Part shown: positions 1-12,699 of the stretch, piece by piece | Layout: every line of letters starts with the position of its first letter | Position numbering within the stretch: position 1 is the first letter of the stretch | DNA from: Zeus faber | Taxonomy: Eukaryota; Chordata; Actinopteri; Zeiformes; Zeidae | Reading direction: 5' to 3' | DNA: 64,000 nt | Assembly (NCBI GenBank): GCA_960531495.1 | Contig: OY482850.1 | Span: 9,705,053 to 9,769,052, forward strand | Notes under the pieces: model-generated | The model's database searches: none | What the model saw: the letters and a program-made list of their open reading frames with translations, nothing else | Told to the model about the DNA's origin: nothing | Program-made: the position numbers and the translations under genes

Positions 1-589
1 GGAGAAACTTGCTCCAGTCTATACATCGATTCAGGCAAATAAGCTTGTTCATGTTGGCCTTCAATATTAACAGGTTTTATTTGGCTGCTGGAGTATTCAT
101 TAGGAAACCTTTGTGGAAGCTCGGGAGCAGGGTGGGATGGAAAACGATTATTTGTCAAACTTTGCTTCAGAATTTCCTGACCACTTTGACCAGGGTGAAA
201 CATGGCCTGATAAGTTCCTTCAGACTCAGTTCTACCTTTAACAGGAATGTTTTCATAGGCTTAAGCTGCTGTCCATCATTTGTCCCATGTCCTGGCTGTG
301 AGTCACTGAAAAAAGGCGTTTCCATTTGTTCTTGCATCTTGTAGCTGCTCTGAACAGAGTAAAGTTGCTGACTTACAACATTGCTGCTTTGGGGTTGAGT
401 AGATGAAGTAGGGGATGAGATAGGGATATTTAAGCTAATTTCAAAGCTCAGCGTGAAAGCATCATGAACATCTGGCTTATTAACATTTCCAGCTGAATCC
501 GTCAGAGCCACCATCAGAATTACGTTTGTTAAAACTGCTGTGGATTTGAATACTTGGCTTATACTGTATGTGGACTCCAGCGGTTCCAT
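1..589 (-). pseudogene. Partial coding-like segment with one frame change
   Basis: I do not recognise this product. On the minus strand one frame is open from 589 down to about 167 (start ATG at 589, polar Ser/Gln/Pro-rich middle, for example SSPTSSTQPQSSN). From about 260 to the window edge a second frame is open without a stop for about 86 codons and has the same polar, Gln/Pro/Ser-rich character (for example MFHPGQSGQEIL). The natural reading probably moves from the first frame to the second near 260, so there is either a single-base indel or an unseen intron. The segment runs off the left edge. A truncated SINE head starts just beyond the ATG, which weakens the case for a true start codon. 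It could be an internal exon of a host gene, a decayed pseudogene, or chance. Nothing confirms a function. Confidence 0.35.
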
Positions 590-610
590 GTTTCTCTTGA
601 TCTTGTCTGG

Positions 611-658
611 GAGCTCAGGAGGTAGAGCTGGTCGTCTAGTAATCTAAAGGTTGCTATG
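611..658 (+). repeat. SINE head fragment (V-SINE-like family)
   Basis: The segment GGTAGAGCTGGTCGTCTAG followed by TAATCTAAAG also occurs at 30667-30692, where it leads into a recognisable SINE body. This copy stops after about 45 bp, so only the tRNA-like 5' head remains. Confidence 0.5.
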
Positions 659-1827
659 TTCACAGATGTGCAATGTTCACAGATAAAGTGCAGAGAATGA
701 GGAATGTGCGTTAATGTAACTCTTTGACATACTCGTTTCATTTAAGGCATAGTGAGGGAGGGGGGCCTTGTTGATGAGGCCAGTTGCAGAGGGGAAGAAA
801 CTGTTCTTGTGGTGAGAGGTTAGTTGTTGAGGTGGTGAATAGGTTGAGAGTAAACTTTAGGGGTCACATGTTGTGGTCTGTGGAGTATTGGTAGAGAATA
901 AGTCCGGAACAACACTTTACTTCATGGCAATTTGTTAGGAACAGGAGACTGAGACAGTTTTTCAGGCTGTATAGGGTAGGCCGACTTTGGACCTGGGAAT
1001 AGATGCCAACTGTATTTGTCTGGGGTTTGAGTTGGTTTAGTAGTTGGGCGTGGAGGCTAGGGTTAGTCTGGAAGTCTCTATAGAGCTGCTGCAGCTTCTG
1101 GCTGTATTAGAAAGGACGGCGGTATCCATTGCCATTTACCTCTTGATGCTTTTTATTTGAATCCTGGCTTTCTTCAGAATAATCACAGCTGCCGACCATG
1201 GGACAAACACAAAAGGAAACCAAGCACAGAAATTAAAACCACAACAAGCCAATTTCATTTCACTTTGTTCTTCAAATGCAAGCAAAATCACAAGTTTAGT
1301 AGATCAATCATAGTACAATTCATACCAACTGGTAGTATCCCCCCAGAGGCTGACCTCAATCAGTACTCTCACAGCACACATTAATTAAAAGGTTAAAAAA
1401 ACATGAGCATACTTTGAATAATCAATTTACATGATTTTGATTCCGTCAACCAACCAAGTTTGCATGGCTCATTCATTTGCCAAAATATAGAGCGCTGTAG
1501 GAATGAGTCCTAAACCTGGAAATGAGTTAACATTTTGGCACTTCCGGTCCCTCGTCTCAAAGTCAATGGGTTTTTGGTTCGATGCCTGAAATAAGGTCTG
1601 TGGTTAAGACGAGCTTAAGAGATTTCCATGTTTTGCGACATAAATTCAGTAAATACTCCGCTCGCATATTTTGAAGATTTTACGTGTCTTAAAGCAGGCG
1701 GTTGTGATAAGTGGCTAAATGAGACTACAGAAGTTTTTGGGGACGGTAAACGTCATCGAGCCAAACTCTGAAAGTCATCTTAAGCTGCCATGTGTGGTGC
1801 GGATTGCATGGTGCTTTCTCTCAATTA
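659..1827. other. No gene seen; possible old LINE-derived DNA
   Basis: I see no credible coding sequence. The part around 775-870 (GGGGAAGAAACTGTTCTTG and onward) resembles a common fish interspersed repeat linked to LINE 3' regions, but that is from memory only. The rest is anonymous and moderately AT-rich. Confidence 0.3.
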
Positions 1828-1955
1828 GGAAATTTGGTGAGGGAGGACATGCAGGCAGTTGGTGTAAGGGAGGAAGATGCGCAGAAAAGAAGGTATTGGA
1901 GGCAGATGATCCGCTGTGGCGACCCCTAATGGGAGAAGCCGAAAGAAGAAGGGTT
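1828..1955 (+). mobile_element. 5'-truncated RTE-type LINE tail
   Basis: This 130 bp piece matches the last codons and 3' end of the larger RTE copy at 5341-6735 (opposite strand) and of the copy at 30893-31312 (same strand). The shared part includes CGCTGTGGCGACCCCTAA and a terminal GAAAGAAGAAG run. The reading frame that would encode the C-terminal RCGDP is present but the rest of the element is absent, which is typical of 5' truncation during target-primed reverse transcription. Confidence 0.75.
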
Positions 1956-3245
1956 GGCCTCACTTAACAAGCAAAACAGGATCACACTGAAGAGTATCAA
2001 CGGCAAAGATTTATTATAAGTAAATCAGCCAGCAATAAAATACAAAAGCACTAAACAACAAATATGACATTTTACAACTCAATTACCTCACAAGATGAAG
2101 TCCAGAAGGCATTGTTGTGGCTACCGCAGTACACACCAAACTACCATTCAGCAGCAGAAGGTGTGGAACGGCCCTGTGTGGCCCAATTGAAGAGAGACGA
2201 GGGAAAGGGGAGGATCTTCTCCAAATTCCACAAGGAGACACACCTGCTCCTGTTGCTGCCACACATCTAATGTGATCTGAGCTTGAGGAAGACACACCTT
2301 CAATGGTGATTGGGGATGATCTTTGTGTCCATCAAAGTTATGGAGCGACGGGGCAGTTTTGCGATCAGCAATCAGCAGTTGTGCTGAGCAAATATGCCTC
2401 TAACCTTCTGGAAGCCCCAAACCAAAGTGTACGCGGCAGTTTGAATCAGCCTCCTCACCTGTCCAGGTGTAATCACTTGATGAGATTTCTTTGGAAGAGG
2501 GCGGCATTTTGTTGTATATTCCTAGGAAATATGTATTGAAATCACTGGAAATAAAATGTCATTAAAATCCATTGAACTGATAAATCCACATGGGGTGTGC
2601 CTATTAATTTTACAAGTTTCATTTTTATTTTTGGAATACAGAACTCATCCTCCATTTATTTCTGCGAGGAATTATCTGTATTTTTCATTTATTATTTTAG
2701 GGAGGAGGGTGGACAACCACACATCCTGACTTTTTTATTTTAAATAATTTCTTTATCTAGTTTATCTATAGTTCAGCACCGACCTTGTCTGATATGTGTC
2801 GAACAGCAAGCAAAGTGCACTTATAGGATTTTTTTTGCACCTCTATTTTTAGCCAGAAAGTTTTTTTTATTTGTTAATTTGATTATTCAGAGTTTGGGGT
2901 TAAATAATATTGATGGAAAGCCCCAATTGAAAAGGGCTGAAGTATTGATGGATGTGTGTTTTGGGGGTTACTGGCACAAAGTGATGCATATTATCTCGCT
3001 CTTGTTGATTGATGATACATTCCCAAATTATTGAAAAAAGGCAAACTCTGTCGATCAGTGTCAAAATGACCACAACAATATGTTTGATATATCTGTTTCT
3101 TGTCCTTGTTAGTTGTATCACTAGATTTAACTGCCATTCAATCTTTGGGCTGATGAAAGGGCAATGTCTAAGCTGTTTTTAGGAAACAAAATAACACATG
3201 CACACACCATATTCAAAATAAACTGTTATTCTCAGTATTCACCTT
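1956..3245. other. Anonymous AT-rich DNA, no gene seen
   Basis: Several short open frames occur on both strands around 2064-2540, but none shows a domain or a conserved motif. From 2560 onward the sequence is AT-rich with T runs. I see no repeat family shared with the rest of the window. Confidence 0.4.
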
Positions 3246-3249
3246 ATTT

Positions 3250-3870
3250 TGATTAGATAGATAGCTGGATAGATAGACACATAAGCAATAATAATAATAA
3301 CAAAATAATACAAATACAAAAACTTTTTTTTTAATGACAATATGTAATAGACCTGGGGATTACCTGAAAAAATTGGCAATATACTGTAAAGCTATGGATT
3401 AATTTGAAAATAGAAGATAGGGAATGCACAACAAAAATAAACCTAAATATAAACCTATGGTAAACAATAAAAAAAGACAATTTGCTATCACAAAAACCTA
3501 CTGATTGACAATATGTGTAAACCTGGAGTTAACAAAAAACAATAAAATAAGCCTAGATATCAACAGGAAACAAGAATAACTGGCAATAGACACTAACCTA
3601 GAATGAACTAGAAGATAGGAAACATTTCCAATATACACTAACCTAGCCATAAACAATAAAATAAACCTATACAATAAGCCAGACAAAAAATAAACCTAAG
3701 AATGAACGATGTATAATTGAAGATTTGGCAAATATATGATAACCACAATGATCACCAATAAATACAATCTAGAAACCTAAAAATTTACCGACACAATAAA
3801 ATAAATCTAACAATAACATAAAAAATAAATTGGCAATTTATAACGGAACCTATTCTAACCTAAAGTGAAC
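3250..3870. repeat. GATA tract plus degenerate AT-rich minisatellite
   Basis: A short GATA tract (about 3256-3285) is followed by irregular repeats of roughly 50-80 bp. The recurring words are GGCAATATACACTAACCTAG, AAACAATAAAATAAACCT and variants. The same words, reverse-complemented and again next to a GATA tract, fill 12700-13060, so this is a dispersed composite repeat rather than a local expansion. Confidence 0.6.
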
Positions 3871-3900
3871 AACAAAAATAAACCAAACAATGAGCAGAGA

Positions 3901-4314
3901 GTTTGCTTCACAGTCGTATCCAACAATCTGTCCATCAGATGAACTGGGTCTGAGTCTCACGTCCCAAAATGTGTCAGGGAAAATTGGAGAGGTTTTTTTT
4001 TTTTGTTTTTTTTCAGAACAACGGCAAGTAACTTGTTCAGCTAGACATTAATCATGTTCCCTGAATGACAGTTTAAATCTCCCTTCATATAATGTATGCA
4101 AAGTGCGAACAAAATTACAAATACACAAAATTCACTTACATAAAGAGATTTACTGATAGTGAATTTGGTGACGTCAACGTTAACGTTAATAACGCTAAAA
4201 GATTCTGCACCACAGCACGTCACAGCTTTTTGCATGTGGAATCTGACTCTCCATTGGGATGAGCGGACTTCCAGTTTGTTTGTTGTCGTTCGTTGCTTTA
4301 GGTGTGAAGAGAGC
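3901..4314 (+). mobile_element. MITE-like element, copy 1 of 3
   Basis: About 410 bp. It begins GCTTCACAG-like and ends GGTGTGAAGAGAGC, so its ends are a short imperfect terminal inverted repeat of type GCTYGCTTCACACC. The interior (the AACGGTTAACGTTAATAA-type region and a segment near GAATCTGACTCTCC) is shared with copies at 11113-11530 (+) and 27174-27507 (-). It has no coding capacity, so it is a non-autonomous DNA transposon of unknown superfamily, possibly hAT or PIF type. Confidence 0.6.
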
Positions 4315-5340
4315 TTCAACATAAGATTGATTGGGGCCAAATTATTTTCTGCCTCCCCTCGCCGCCCCTTCTCCATGCTCTCGCTTATATTTAGAGAGAC
4401 TTTGCATGCACGCCATGTGCTGTGCGCAGGCGTTTTGTACAATGGTCACAAGACAAGCCGACGAAGTGAAGGGAGCCTGAACCCCAGCCTTCTAATGATT
4501 ACGGACCTCCTCGTGATGCATGCTCGTTTATTTTAGTTATCTTTAGTTGTTTATTTATTTCGACCCAGCCGCTACTCCCAGTTTACTCATTACACAGTCA
4601 TTTGGTTGTTTTGTTTTCTATTTTATTTAAATTTTAAACATATTTTGTCTCCCTCCCCCGTGTCTCCCTCTGATTGATCCCTCCATGCGTGGTGTCATCC
4701 CGCAGTCGATGAATGATGTTGTTTGCAGCCCTGACAACCAGTCAATACCAATACCAGTCAATACCTTATTTTGCTTCATTTTCAGGTGGCTCCCGTCGTG
4801 TGTATGTGTGTGTTAGTTTTCTCCCCCTGTGTGAGTTTGTGTTGGGAAAGCACTCACCGCCATCAGCTTGTCCCAATATCAAAGCTGACAAGTATAAGGA
4901 CCACCTCTGGCTCACTTTGCTGGAGAGTTTAACTAGACAGGCACATCAGGGGCGGACTGAAACAAAAATTCAGGCCAGGAATTTGACTCCATCCCAGGCC
5001 TTCCTGTTCACCCAAACCACCAAACACCTAATTTTGTAGGCAGACCCTATTTGTTGATGTAACAGGTACCAGACTAGTTATAAATTGGTCTGGGTCTGAA
5101 TACTGAGGTTTCAAGGTATGATATGGCTATGGCTGCACCCTCAAAGTAGGAATACATCAAGGAATTCACAAGTGAGTATACCAATCATAGCAAATAATTA
5201 GCCTACATTTTTAAAAAGAGAATGAGATACAGAGTTAGCTCAAAAGTTCAAATTATTAACTTCATATTCATGCATCAAGCATATCAAGTATCAAAAAACT
5301 TCACACACAGACATTCAACTGAAATTGAACATAAGCTACA
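4315..5340. other. Anonymous DNA, no gene seen
   Basis: Open frames around 4713-5039 have no recognisable motif or supporting splice or start context. I see no repeats shared with other parts of the window. Confidence 0.35.
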
Positions 5341-6735
5341 ACTTCTTCTATTAATTTCGGCTGCTCCCGTTAGGGGTCGCCACAGCGGATCGTCGGCCTC
5401 CAAAACCTTCTGTTCTGCGCATCTTCCTCCCTTACACCAACCGCCTGCATGTCCTCCGTCACCACATCCAGAAACCTTCTCTTTGGCCTTCCTCTTTTCC
5501 TCTTGCCTGGCAGCTCCATCATCAGCATCCTTCTCCCAATGTAACTCTCATCTGTCCTACACACGTGTCCAAACCATCTCAATCTGGCCTCTCTCACTTT
5601 TCCACCAAACTGTCCAACCTGAGCTGTCCCTCTAATGTACTCATTCTTAATCCTGTCCATCCTTATCACTTCCAATGAAAATCTCAACATCCTCAACTCT
5701 GCAACCTCCAGTTCAGCCACCTGCCCTGCCTGTACTCTCTTCTTCACCTCTCTCCCGCACTCTCCGCTGCTTTGGATGGTCGACCGCAAGTGCTTGAACT
5801 CATCTGCCTTCTCTACCTCCACTCCTTGCATTCTCAGCTTTTTGCTGCCCTCCCTCCCATTCAGGCACATGTAGTCTGTCTTACCCCTCCTGACTTTCAT
5901 TCCTCTTCTCTCTAATTCATGCCTCCACTTCACCAGGCTTTCCTCAACCTGCTCCCTACTCTCGCTACAGATCACAATGTCATCCGCGAACATCATAGTT
6001 CACAGAGACTCCTGCCTGATTTCATCTGTTAACCTGTCCATCACCATTGCAAACAAGAAAGGGTTCAGAGCTGATCCTTGATGCAATCCCACCTCCACTT
6101 TGAATGCCTTTGTCACGCCTACTGCACACCTTACTACTGTCTGACTGCCCTCATACATATCCTGTACCACTCTTAAGTACTACTCTGCCACCGGTCATCC
6201 CCACCTCTCCTCTTAACCTAGCCTCCACTACCCTTTCCCGTAGCTTCATGCTGTGGCTGATCAACTTTATTCCCCTGTCGTTACTACATCTCTGTACGTC
6301 TCCCTTATTCTTGAAGATGGGTACCAGTACACTTCTTCTCCACTCCTCCAGTATCCTCTCCCTTTTCAGGATGGTGTTAAACAGTCTCATTAGGAATACC
6401 ACTGCCATTTCACCTAAACATTTACATGCTTCCCCAGGTATGTCATCTGGGCCAACTGCCATTCCACTCTTCATCTTCTTTAATGCTGTTCTCACCTCAT
6501 CCTTGCTAATTATCTACACTTCTTGATCCACTATCCCTACATCATCCACTCCTCTCTCCCTCTCATTTTCTTCATTCACTAATTCCTCAAAATAATCCTT
6601 CCACCTTCTCAACACACTCTCCTCACTAGTCAGCACATCATTATCCTTCATCACCCTAACCTGCTGTACATCCTTCTCCTCCTCATCCTACATCCTTTGT
6701 CTTGCCAATTGGTACAATCCTTTTCTCCTTATAAC
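5341..6735 (-). mobile_element. RTE-type LINE fragment (Expander-like), decayed
   Basis: This is a 5'-truncated non-LTR retrotransposon on the minus strand. Its 3' end is at about 5341-5350 (TTTCGGCTGCTCCCGTTAG when read on the plus strand). Two reading blocks survive: 6495-6151, from the finger/palm part of the reverse transcriptase (AVGPDDIPGEA, VLVPIFKNKGD), and 5996-5370. They are joined by frame breaks. A region with the same coding character continues to about 6735, where the element stops. The assignment to the RTE clade rests on the overall resemblance of the C-terminal domain (RNEYIRGTA-type and RLRWFGHV) to animal and plant RTE proteins. The name Expander is a guess from memory. Confidence 0.75.
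5370..5996 (-). pseudogene. RTE reverse transcriptase C-terminal fragment
   Basis: A 208-residue open frame from the C-terminal part of a non-LTR reverse transcriptase. The catalytic FADD box lies at residues 3-6 and is followed by the RGMKV.R.KT.YMC region, EARLRWFGHV, and the C-terminal RRF.DVV.EDM...RCGDP ending. Relative to related elements, about 40 residues are missing where VQAG joins QVAELEVAEL (near 5710-5730). The junction lies at a short GGCAGG homology, so this is a deletion rather than an alternative form. The endonuclease domain is absent. The MMF start is simply the first ATG after a stop and is not a true initiation site. Confidence 0.7.
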
Positions 6736-6750
6736 AATGTACAGTATGTA

Positions 6751-7520
6751 ATACCCCTTTTCCACTGCGCCAAAAACCTGGTTACACCCGGTAACATCCA
6801 GCATTTGTCATCAGTGGGAAAGTTTAAACCCGTGTTTCAGTCCTGGGACAAATACCTGCAATAGACCACCACATGGTCCACCATGACTGACATGAACACC
6901 CGGGTCGATCCGTTAACTTTGGTCCCTTTACCTACGCGATGTGACACACATTTAAGTTCCGGACAGTGGCGCATTAATAGAGAGGAACATCAGTGCATCA
7001 TTTGATCATTTCATATCCAATTTAGAACCCAAAAATCAAAATCAGAAGTTGCTGACTGTTTTCCCGCATGGGGGACAATGAAAGGTTTTGATTGTAGGGA
7101 TGGATCTGTGGGGATTGCTCCGTGGGGACCACAGCGGCAAACACCCACACTCCCCACCAGGCTCTGAGTCCCTCCAGCACCACCCCGCCGCCGATCCAGG
7201 ATAGATATACGAACAATCGGATCCTTTTGAACGGCTCTTTTGTAGGAACAAAAGGAACCGAGTCTCGCTGGGTGATGAGACTTTTTTTTTTGGCAAGTTT
7301 TACAATTTTATGTCGTTGTTTGTTTAAGTTGCTGTCTCCTCCACTGTTTTTTTCCCAATCAACTGGAACCTTGACACACCACTTTTCCGTCATGTTCATG
7401 ACATCATCTTGACACACCAGAAAAAAACAACAATGGCATTTCTCCTGGCAATGGGAAAGGCATCAATTGCCTATTCAAGCGGGTTTACTTGCATTTAAAA
7501 AACCTGGGTATACCCCCTAA
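6751..7520 (+). repeat. 0.7 kb dispersed repeat, copy 1 of 2
   Basis: It starts ATACCCCTTTTCCACTGCGC and ends after GGCAATGGGAAAGGCATCAA. The same order of blocks occurs at 25356-26065. Shared blocks include ACTGCGCCAAAA, CAGTGGGAAAG-type, AAGTTCCGGAC and CTGGCAATGGGAA. The left end contains a short inverted pair (TTTCCACTG with CAGTGGGAAA). Both copies have an open frame on the minus strand with similar residues (KTFHCPPCGKTVSN against SKHFMVLPVGK). This is probably a non-autonomous DNA transposon, class unknown. Confidence 0.6.
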
Positions 7521-7819
7521 TTTTGGTGTTAAATGGTATGAGTATACACAAAAGTCCAAAATGTACTCCACTACAAAACCTGTTTTCGATTACAATGTTC
7601 ACTCCCTGGTGTCTGAGTCAATTAAATTAAACATTGGCTACATAATTGCATATAATACGTAAAGTCCAAAACTGACCTCGTCCCTTACTGCCAAACATAG
7701 CGCTTATTTTGCAGAATTAGTGGTTCCGTCTGGGGCCAGGGCCTTTCCCCTTTCTATTCTCTCTCTCTCTGCTTCACCATTCCTTTCCTTCTGACCGTCC
7801 ATTTCGCCGGGCGACTTTT
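7521..7819. other. Anonymous DNA, no gene seen
   Basis: There is no open frame of note and no repeat shared with other regions. It contains a short CT-rich run near 7755-7775. Confidence 0.3.
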
Positions 7820-9030
7820 ATCGGCAAGCAGATATGTTGCTATGAAGCTGTGCAGTCCACGTAGCATGCCAGAGCACCCCCAGAACACAGACAGTGAAGT
7901 TGCTCTTCTCACACACTCTGATGAGGGGGAGGAAAAAAGGCATCGGGTGTAACCACCCTCGATCTGTATCACAACAGCCTCGCTCCATCAGTCTGGGAAG
8001 TAGTACTGACGATAGGAATGTGTAAAGGAGACCCCTTGGCCACGGGTGGTGCGCAAACGCATCCCGTGGAGAGAGAGAACCACACTGAGCAGTATTTATC
8101 GATGCACAGGTCCACCCACGCTGTCCTGAATAGTTTCCAAAGCTGGAGCACTACATACAGTATAGGTGCCACTCTGCCTCACGGGTGCTTCCTTGTGACA
8201 TGAGGTCTGCCCCTACATTCAGGTGGCCCGGGATGTTGCTTGCCATCAGAGAGCGGAGCCGTAGAAGCATTCATCTCCACAGCCTCTCGGCTGTGTAATG
8301 AAGCACTGGTGATCTCACACCCCCTTGATTGCTCATGTAAGCCACCATAGCCTGGTTATCTGACCTGATCTGCACATCCTGGCTCTGTACCAGATGTTCG
8401 AAGTTCTACAGGACCAGTTATTAAGTCTCCAGTTCCAGGAGGTTGATGTGGCATTTGGACCGTAGTTGGTGGCGCAATCCAAGAGAGGGCACCTGTTAGC
8501 TGGGTATCGGAGTGCTCTTCTTCCAGTTTATCGTGAACCCCAATTCTATGAGGTGAGCGATCACAAGCTTGGCATGAGGTAGACCCATGGAGGGACCTAC
8601 GATCAGGGGGTCATCGAAGACATTTCAGGATCCTGACACCCTGACGACGCTGCAGCAGCAGTGCTGTCTCGAAGCAGTGGGAAAACACACGTGGAGTGAG
8701 CTTGTAGCTGAACGGTACTCCGGTGTACCGGTAGGCTAGCCCCTGAAAGGCGAAACAGAGGAATCTCCTGTGTTTCGGCACTGTTTGGGCGATTCAGAGT
8801 GCGTAGATCCAGGATTGAATGCACATCCCCTGTTGGAACCAGGAAGTACTTTAAGCAAATCCCTATGTTTCAAAATCACCTGGGCACCACTGTCACGGCT
8901 CCCTTGCTGCAGAGAACTGCTATTTCTGCTTTCAGAGCTGCAGCTTTCTCCAGTGACGTCACCTCGTGGCGAGTTCTCTCAGTTGCTGCTGAATTGTAAA
9001 GGTGAGACAATTAGCAGATGTCCTTGGCTT
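7820..9030 (-). mobile_element. DIRS-like retrotransposon fragment 1
   Basis: Decayed coding blocks on the minus strand match DIRS elements in this order. First, the RT approach and ILDLRTLNR box (about 8999-8770). Second, a segment near 8600-8480 with LIELGFTINW, the part after the RT palm. Third, an RNase H-like block with RSDNQAMVAYMSNQGGV at about 8375-8320. Fourth, IPGHLNVGADLMSQ at about 8245-8190. Stops and frameshifts interrupt every block. I see no tyrosine recombinase in the remnant, which fades out near 7820. The same RNase H block recurs at about 46300 and the RT block at about 55200. Confidence 0.65.
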
Positions 9031-9104
9031 ATATAGCGATGCCGATGCATCCTGATTTTGCAGAAGCGAGTGTATGAATAAATTATCAGCAGTCCACTTA
9101 ATGC

Positions 9105-9735
9105 CATGGGCACACTACACGACTTTCAAAGTCGTGAGATTGCTGTACTGTTCACACCACACAGCTTTCTGATCTGTGATCGGGAATCTTGCAGTCTTGT
9201 GGTTTTACACTACATGACTGATCGGCAACAGGGTGTCAGACATTACAAAATCTTTCATCGGGAGGAATCGCCGACCAGTCTGTTGGGTCTCCTAACTACA
9301 TTTGTCATGAAAACTCACGTGAGAATTGAACCAGAAAGATGCGAATCCATGTGTGGGAGAGGATTATTTATTCCCTATTATATTCTATAAAAGCAGAATG
9401 AAGAAACACATAAAAAAAAAGAAGAAAGTAAAATAGGTATGTTGTGTGTTTCTGGCTGCTACTCCGTGCACTCCCATCTATCCATCTCGACTCCCCTCCC
9501 CCGTCACCCCATGTCTGCTCTCATTGGCTGTAGCTTGTTGCGTCACGTCTGACTTGATCCCGACGCCACCAGATATTCAACCTGTTTAAAATTAGTCCAG
9601 AATCTGATTTTAGTGGACTGATAAGGTGAAATCAGTGAATGTTACAATGGCTCGAATACATAATCTGAGTGGTATTTTCAGCAAAAAACTTCCTCAGAGA
9701 CCTATATTAACTTGTTGAAATGTAGCATCATAGGT
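9105..9735 (+). repeat. Possible non-autonomous DNA transposon
   Basis: It starts near GGGCACACTACACGACTTTC with a 9-bp hairpin CACGACTTT-C-AAAGTCGTG (9117-9135) and ends near TAGGTCCCCTTTAA, a word I associate with fish DNA-transposon tails. There is no second copy in this window and no coding capacity, so the assignment is weak. Confidence 0.3.
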
Positions 9736-9739
9736 CCCC

Positions 9740-10077
9740 TTTAAATGAATAAATAAAGAAATCAAATACATTAAGATTGTGCCCAAAAATTGCTCCAAAC
9801 AGATTAATTAAATAAAATATAAATAAATATAAATGAATAAAATAAGAAAAATTATAAATAGATTTAAATAAAAAACAAAAAAAATGATATGTAAAATATA
9901 TATATATATTATACATTAAATAAAAAATTATATATATATATAAACATTCAATAAATCAATACATTACACAAATAAATAAAATGATTTATAAACACGTGAG
10001 TAAATACCTACATTTAATACATTTTTAATAGATCATTTTATTAATATTCTTTATAAATACAATAAATAAATACACTA

Positions 10078-10113
<36 letters not shown>

Positions 10114-10140
10114 GTATTAACTAAATAAATAGAACAAATT
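9740..10140. repeat. AT-rich tract with (AAAT)n
   Basis: It is almost entirely A and T with many AATAAA and AAATAA words, including a clean (AAAT)n run at 10081-10112 and (AT)n near 9898-9940. There is no gene. Confidence 0.8.
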
Positions 10141-10442
10141 TAAATATTGCCTAAAAAACTGTTTTTTCTGCTAATTTTTCCGCTGCACTTAATATTTGTT
10201 GTTTTATATTTGTATGACTGAAAATATTGATGAACACAAAAGAAAGTTGTTGAAGTGATATTTCACCATTGCCTGGTTCCCCCCTCCTCTTCTTTTTGTC
10301 CTGAGCTGCAGAGTTTCCACTCTGAATTGATGGGAGTCAGAAGGTCACACCTCTGGAGAATGAAAATTTGGTGATGAATTCACTCAGGACTTGATTAGGG
10401 AAAATCGTGTTTTCAATTGCTGCTTGAAAAAATGAATTAACA

Positions 10443-11112
<670 letters not shown>

Positions 11113-11530
11113 GCTTGCTTCACACCACTTCGCATCCGACAGTTGGATCCTCGTCCCTGGAGGCCGTCGGATGAACCGTGTCTGAGTTTCGCATCACAAA
11201 ATAGAGTATGTCAGCGAAAAGGGGAAAGATTTATTTATTTTTTTCAAGAACAACAGTCAGTGAGTAGTTCAATGAGCTGGACATTAACCATTTTCCACGG
11301 ATGACAGTTAAAACTCCCTTTATATAGAGTTTGCAAAGTGCGAACAAAGATTAAAAAAAGATACGCACAATTCCTTGATATTAGAAGACATTTATCGATA
11401 CTGAATATGGTGACATCCAGCATTAACGTTAATAATGTCATTATTTCATATACATCACTTATTTTCTTAGTTTTTAGCCCTGTTCCAATGAAAAACTTGA
11501 CTGACCTCACTTCCAGTCATACTATCAGAC
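11113..11530 (+). mobile_element. MITE-like element, copy 2 of 3
   Basis: It begins GCTTGCTTCACACCACTTCG, contains the GCCGTCGGATGAACCGTGTC block also seen in copy 3, and shares the GCAAAGTGCGAACAAA and TTAACGTTAATAA blocks with copy 1. Its right terminus is degraded: the CTCACTTCCAGT region is recognisable but the closing GGTGTGAAG is not. Confidence 0.6.
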
Positions 11531-12699
11531 CCAAACTTGACGCATGAGTTAAACTTATTATAATAATAATTTATTAAATACGCATCAGCTTTTAGCATGT
11601 GGAGACAGACGCCTGTGGAGCCCAGGTATAAATCTGCTTTATAATAAAGGAATATTTAAAAGCAAGGGTCTTTTGGCGTTTGTGTAGAAAAGCTAATGGT
11701 GCATTCCATTCCGTTGAAGTCAGAACATTGTACAATCCAACCTTGTACTTGGGAAAGTGTAAAGGAACGGCCATTCATGTTGGATGTTAAAACACGTCTA
11801 CTGTCGTTTTTACTGTCGTTTTTACTTACTCTGTAGTTTTTATATTATGATAACACGGGGACCACTGACTTAAATGACAGATTTCCGAGTTCCCTTGGAA
11901 CGCAGCATCACTTCCTGCTGCGTCGACCTGATGCAAACTTGGAGTTTCTCATCCACCTGAAGCAGAGAGCGTGGACAGCAGCCTTTACCAACGATGGCAC
12001 CAGAACTGGTGGAATAAATAATGAGGGAAACCAGCTGTTTCCACCAAAAAGGTGTGAAATAGGAAGCACAAACAAGGACGCCCACAATCTAAAAAAATCC
12101 CCCATTCATGTCTATATGTGGTCAATGATGTCACGGCAACCCAGAGCCGGAGCTCGCAGCTTGTGCATTATAAAAATATTAAATAAAATAGTGTGCTCCG
12201 ACTCAATACAATATGATATATTTTACATCATGTCGACTTGATTTGTCCACTTGAGAGGGCAGCCTGTGAGAAGTGCCGAGGCTCAAGAAAACATCACGGA
12301 ACGCCGAAGAGAAAAAAAACATAGAAGTGCCTGTGCTGTGTACCGCTGAGTACCGGCCCACTTTGAGCACTGCGTAGAATTTGTCTCCGCCGGTTTAAAT
12401 TCAACCGGCTGTGAACGTGCGACCTCTTGATCGATCATCTCGGCTCATTGAGTCCTCCAGGCTTCACGACGTCAACTTTCCACCAGTTTCCAAATATCAA
12501 TGCCACTACCGAGTTGGAATTGGGGATTAAATTGAAATTGACTCGAATTTTGAATTGAAATTGACCATTTGGGACAAAGTTATCAGAGGTGTTGAGTCAT
12601 TTAGAGCAATATTCAAGTCTCTGTCCGAACTATTTTTGAAATAGTTCACTCCTTTACACTGTAGCTATTTAGTGAAACACTACCCTTGTCAGAAGTAAA
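11531..12699. other. Anonymous DNA, no gene seen
   Basis: There are short open frames only (for example 11939-12241) without motifs. I see no repeats shared with the rest of the window. Confidence 0.35.
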
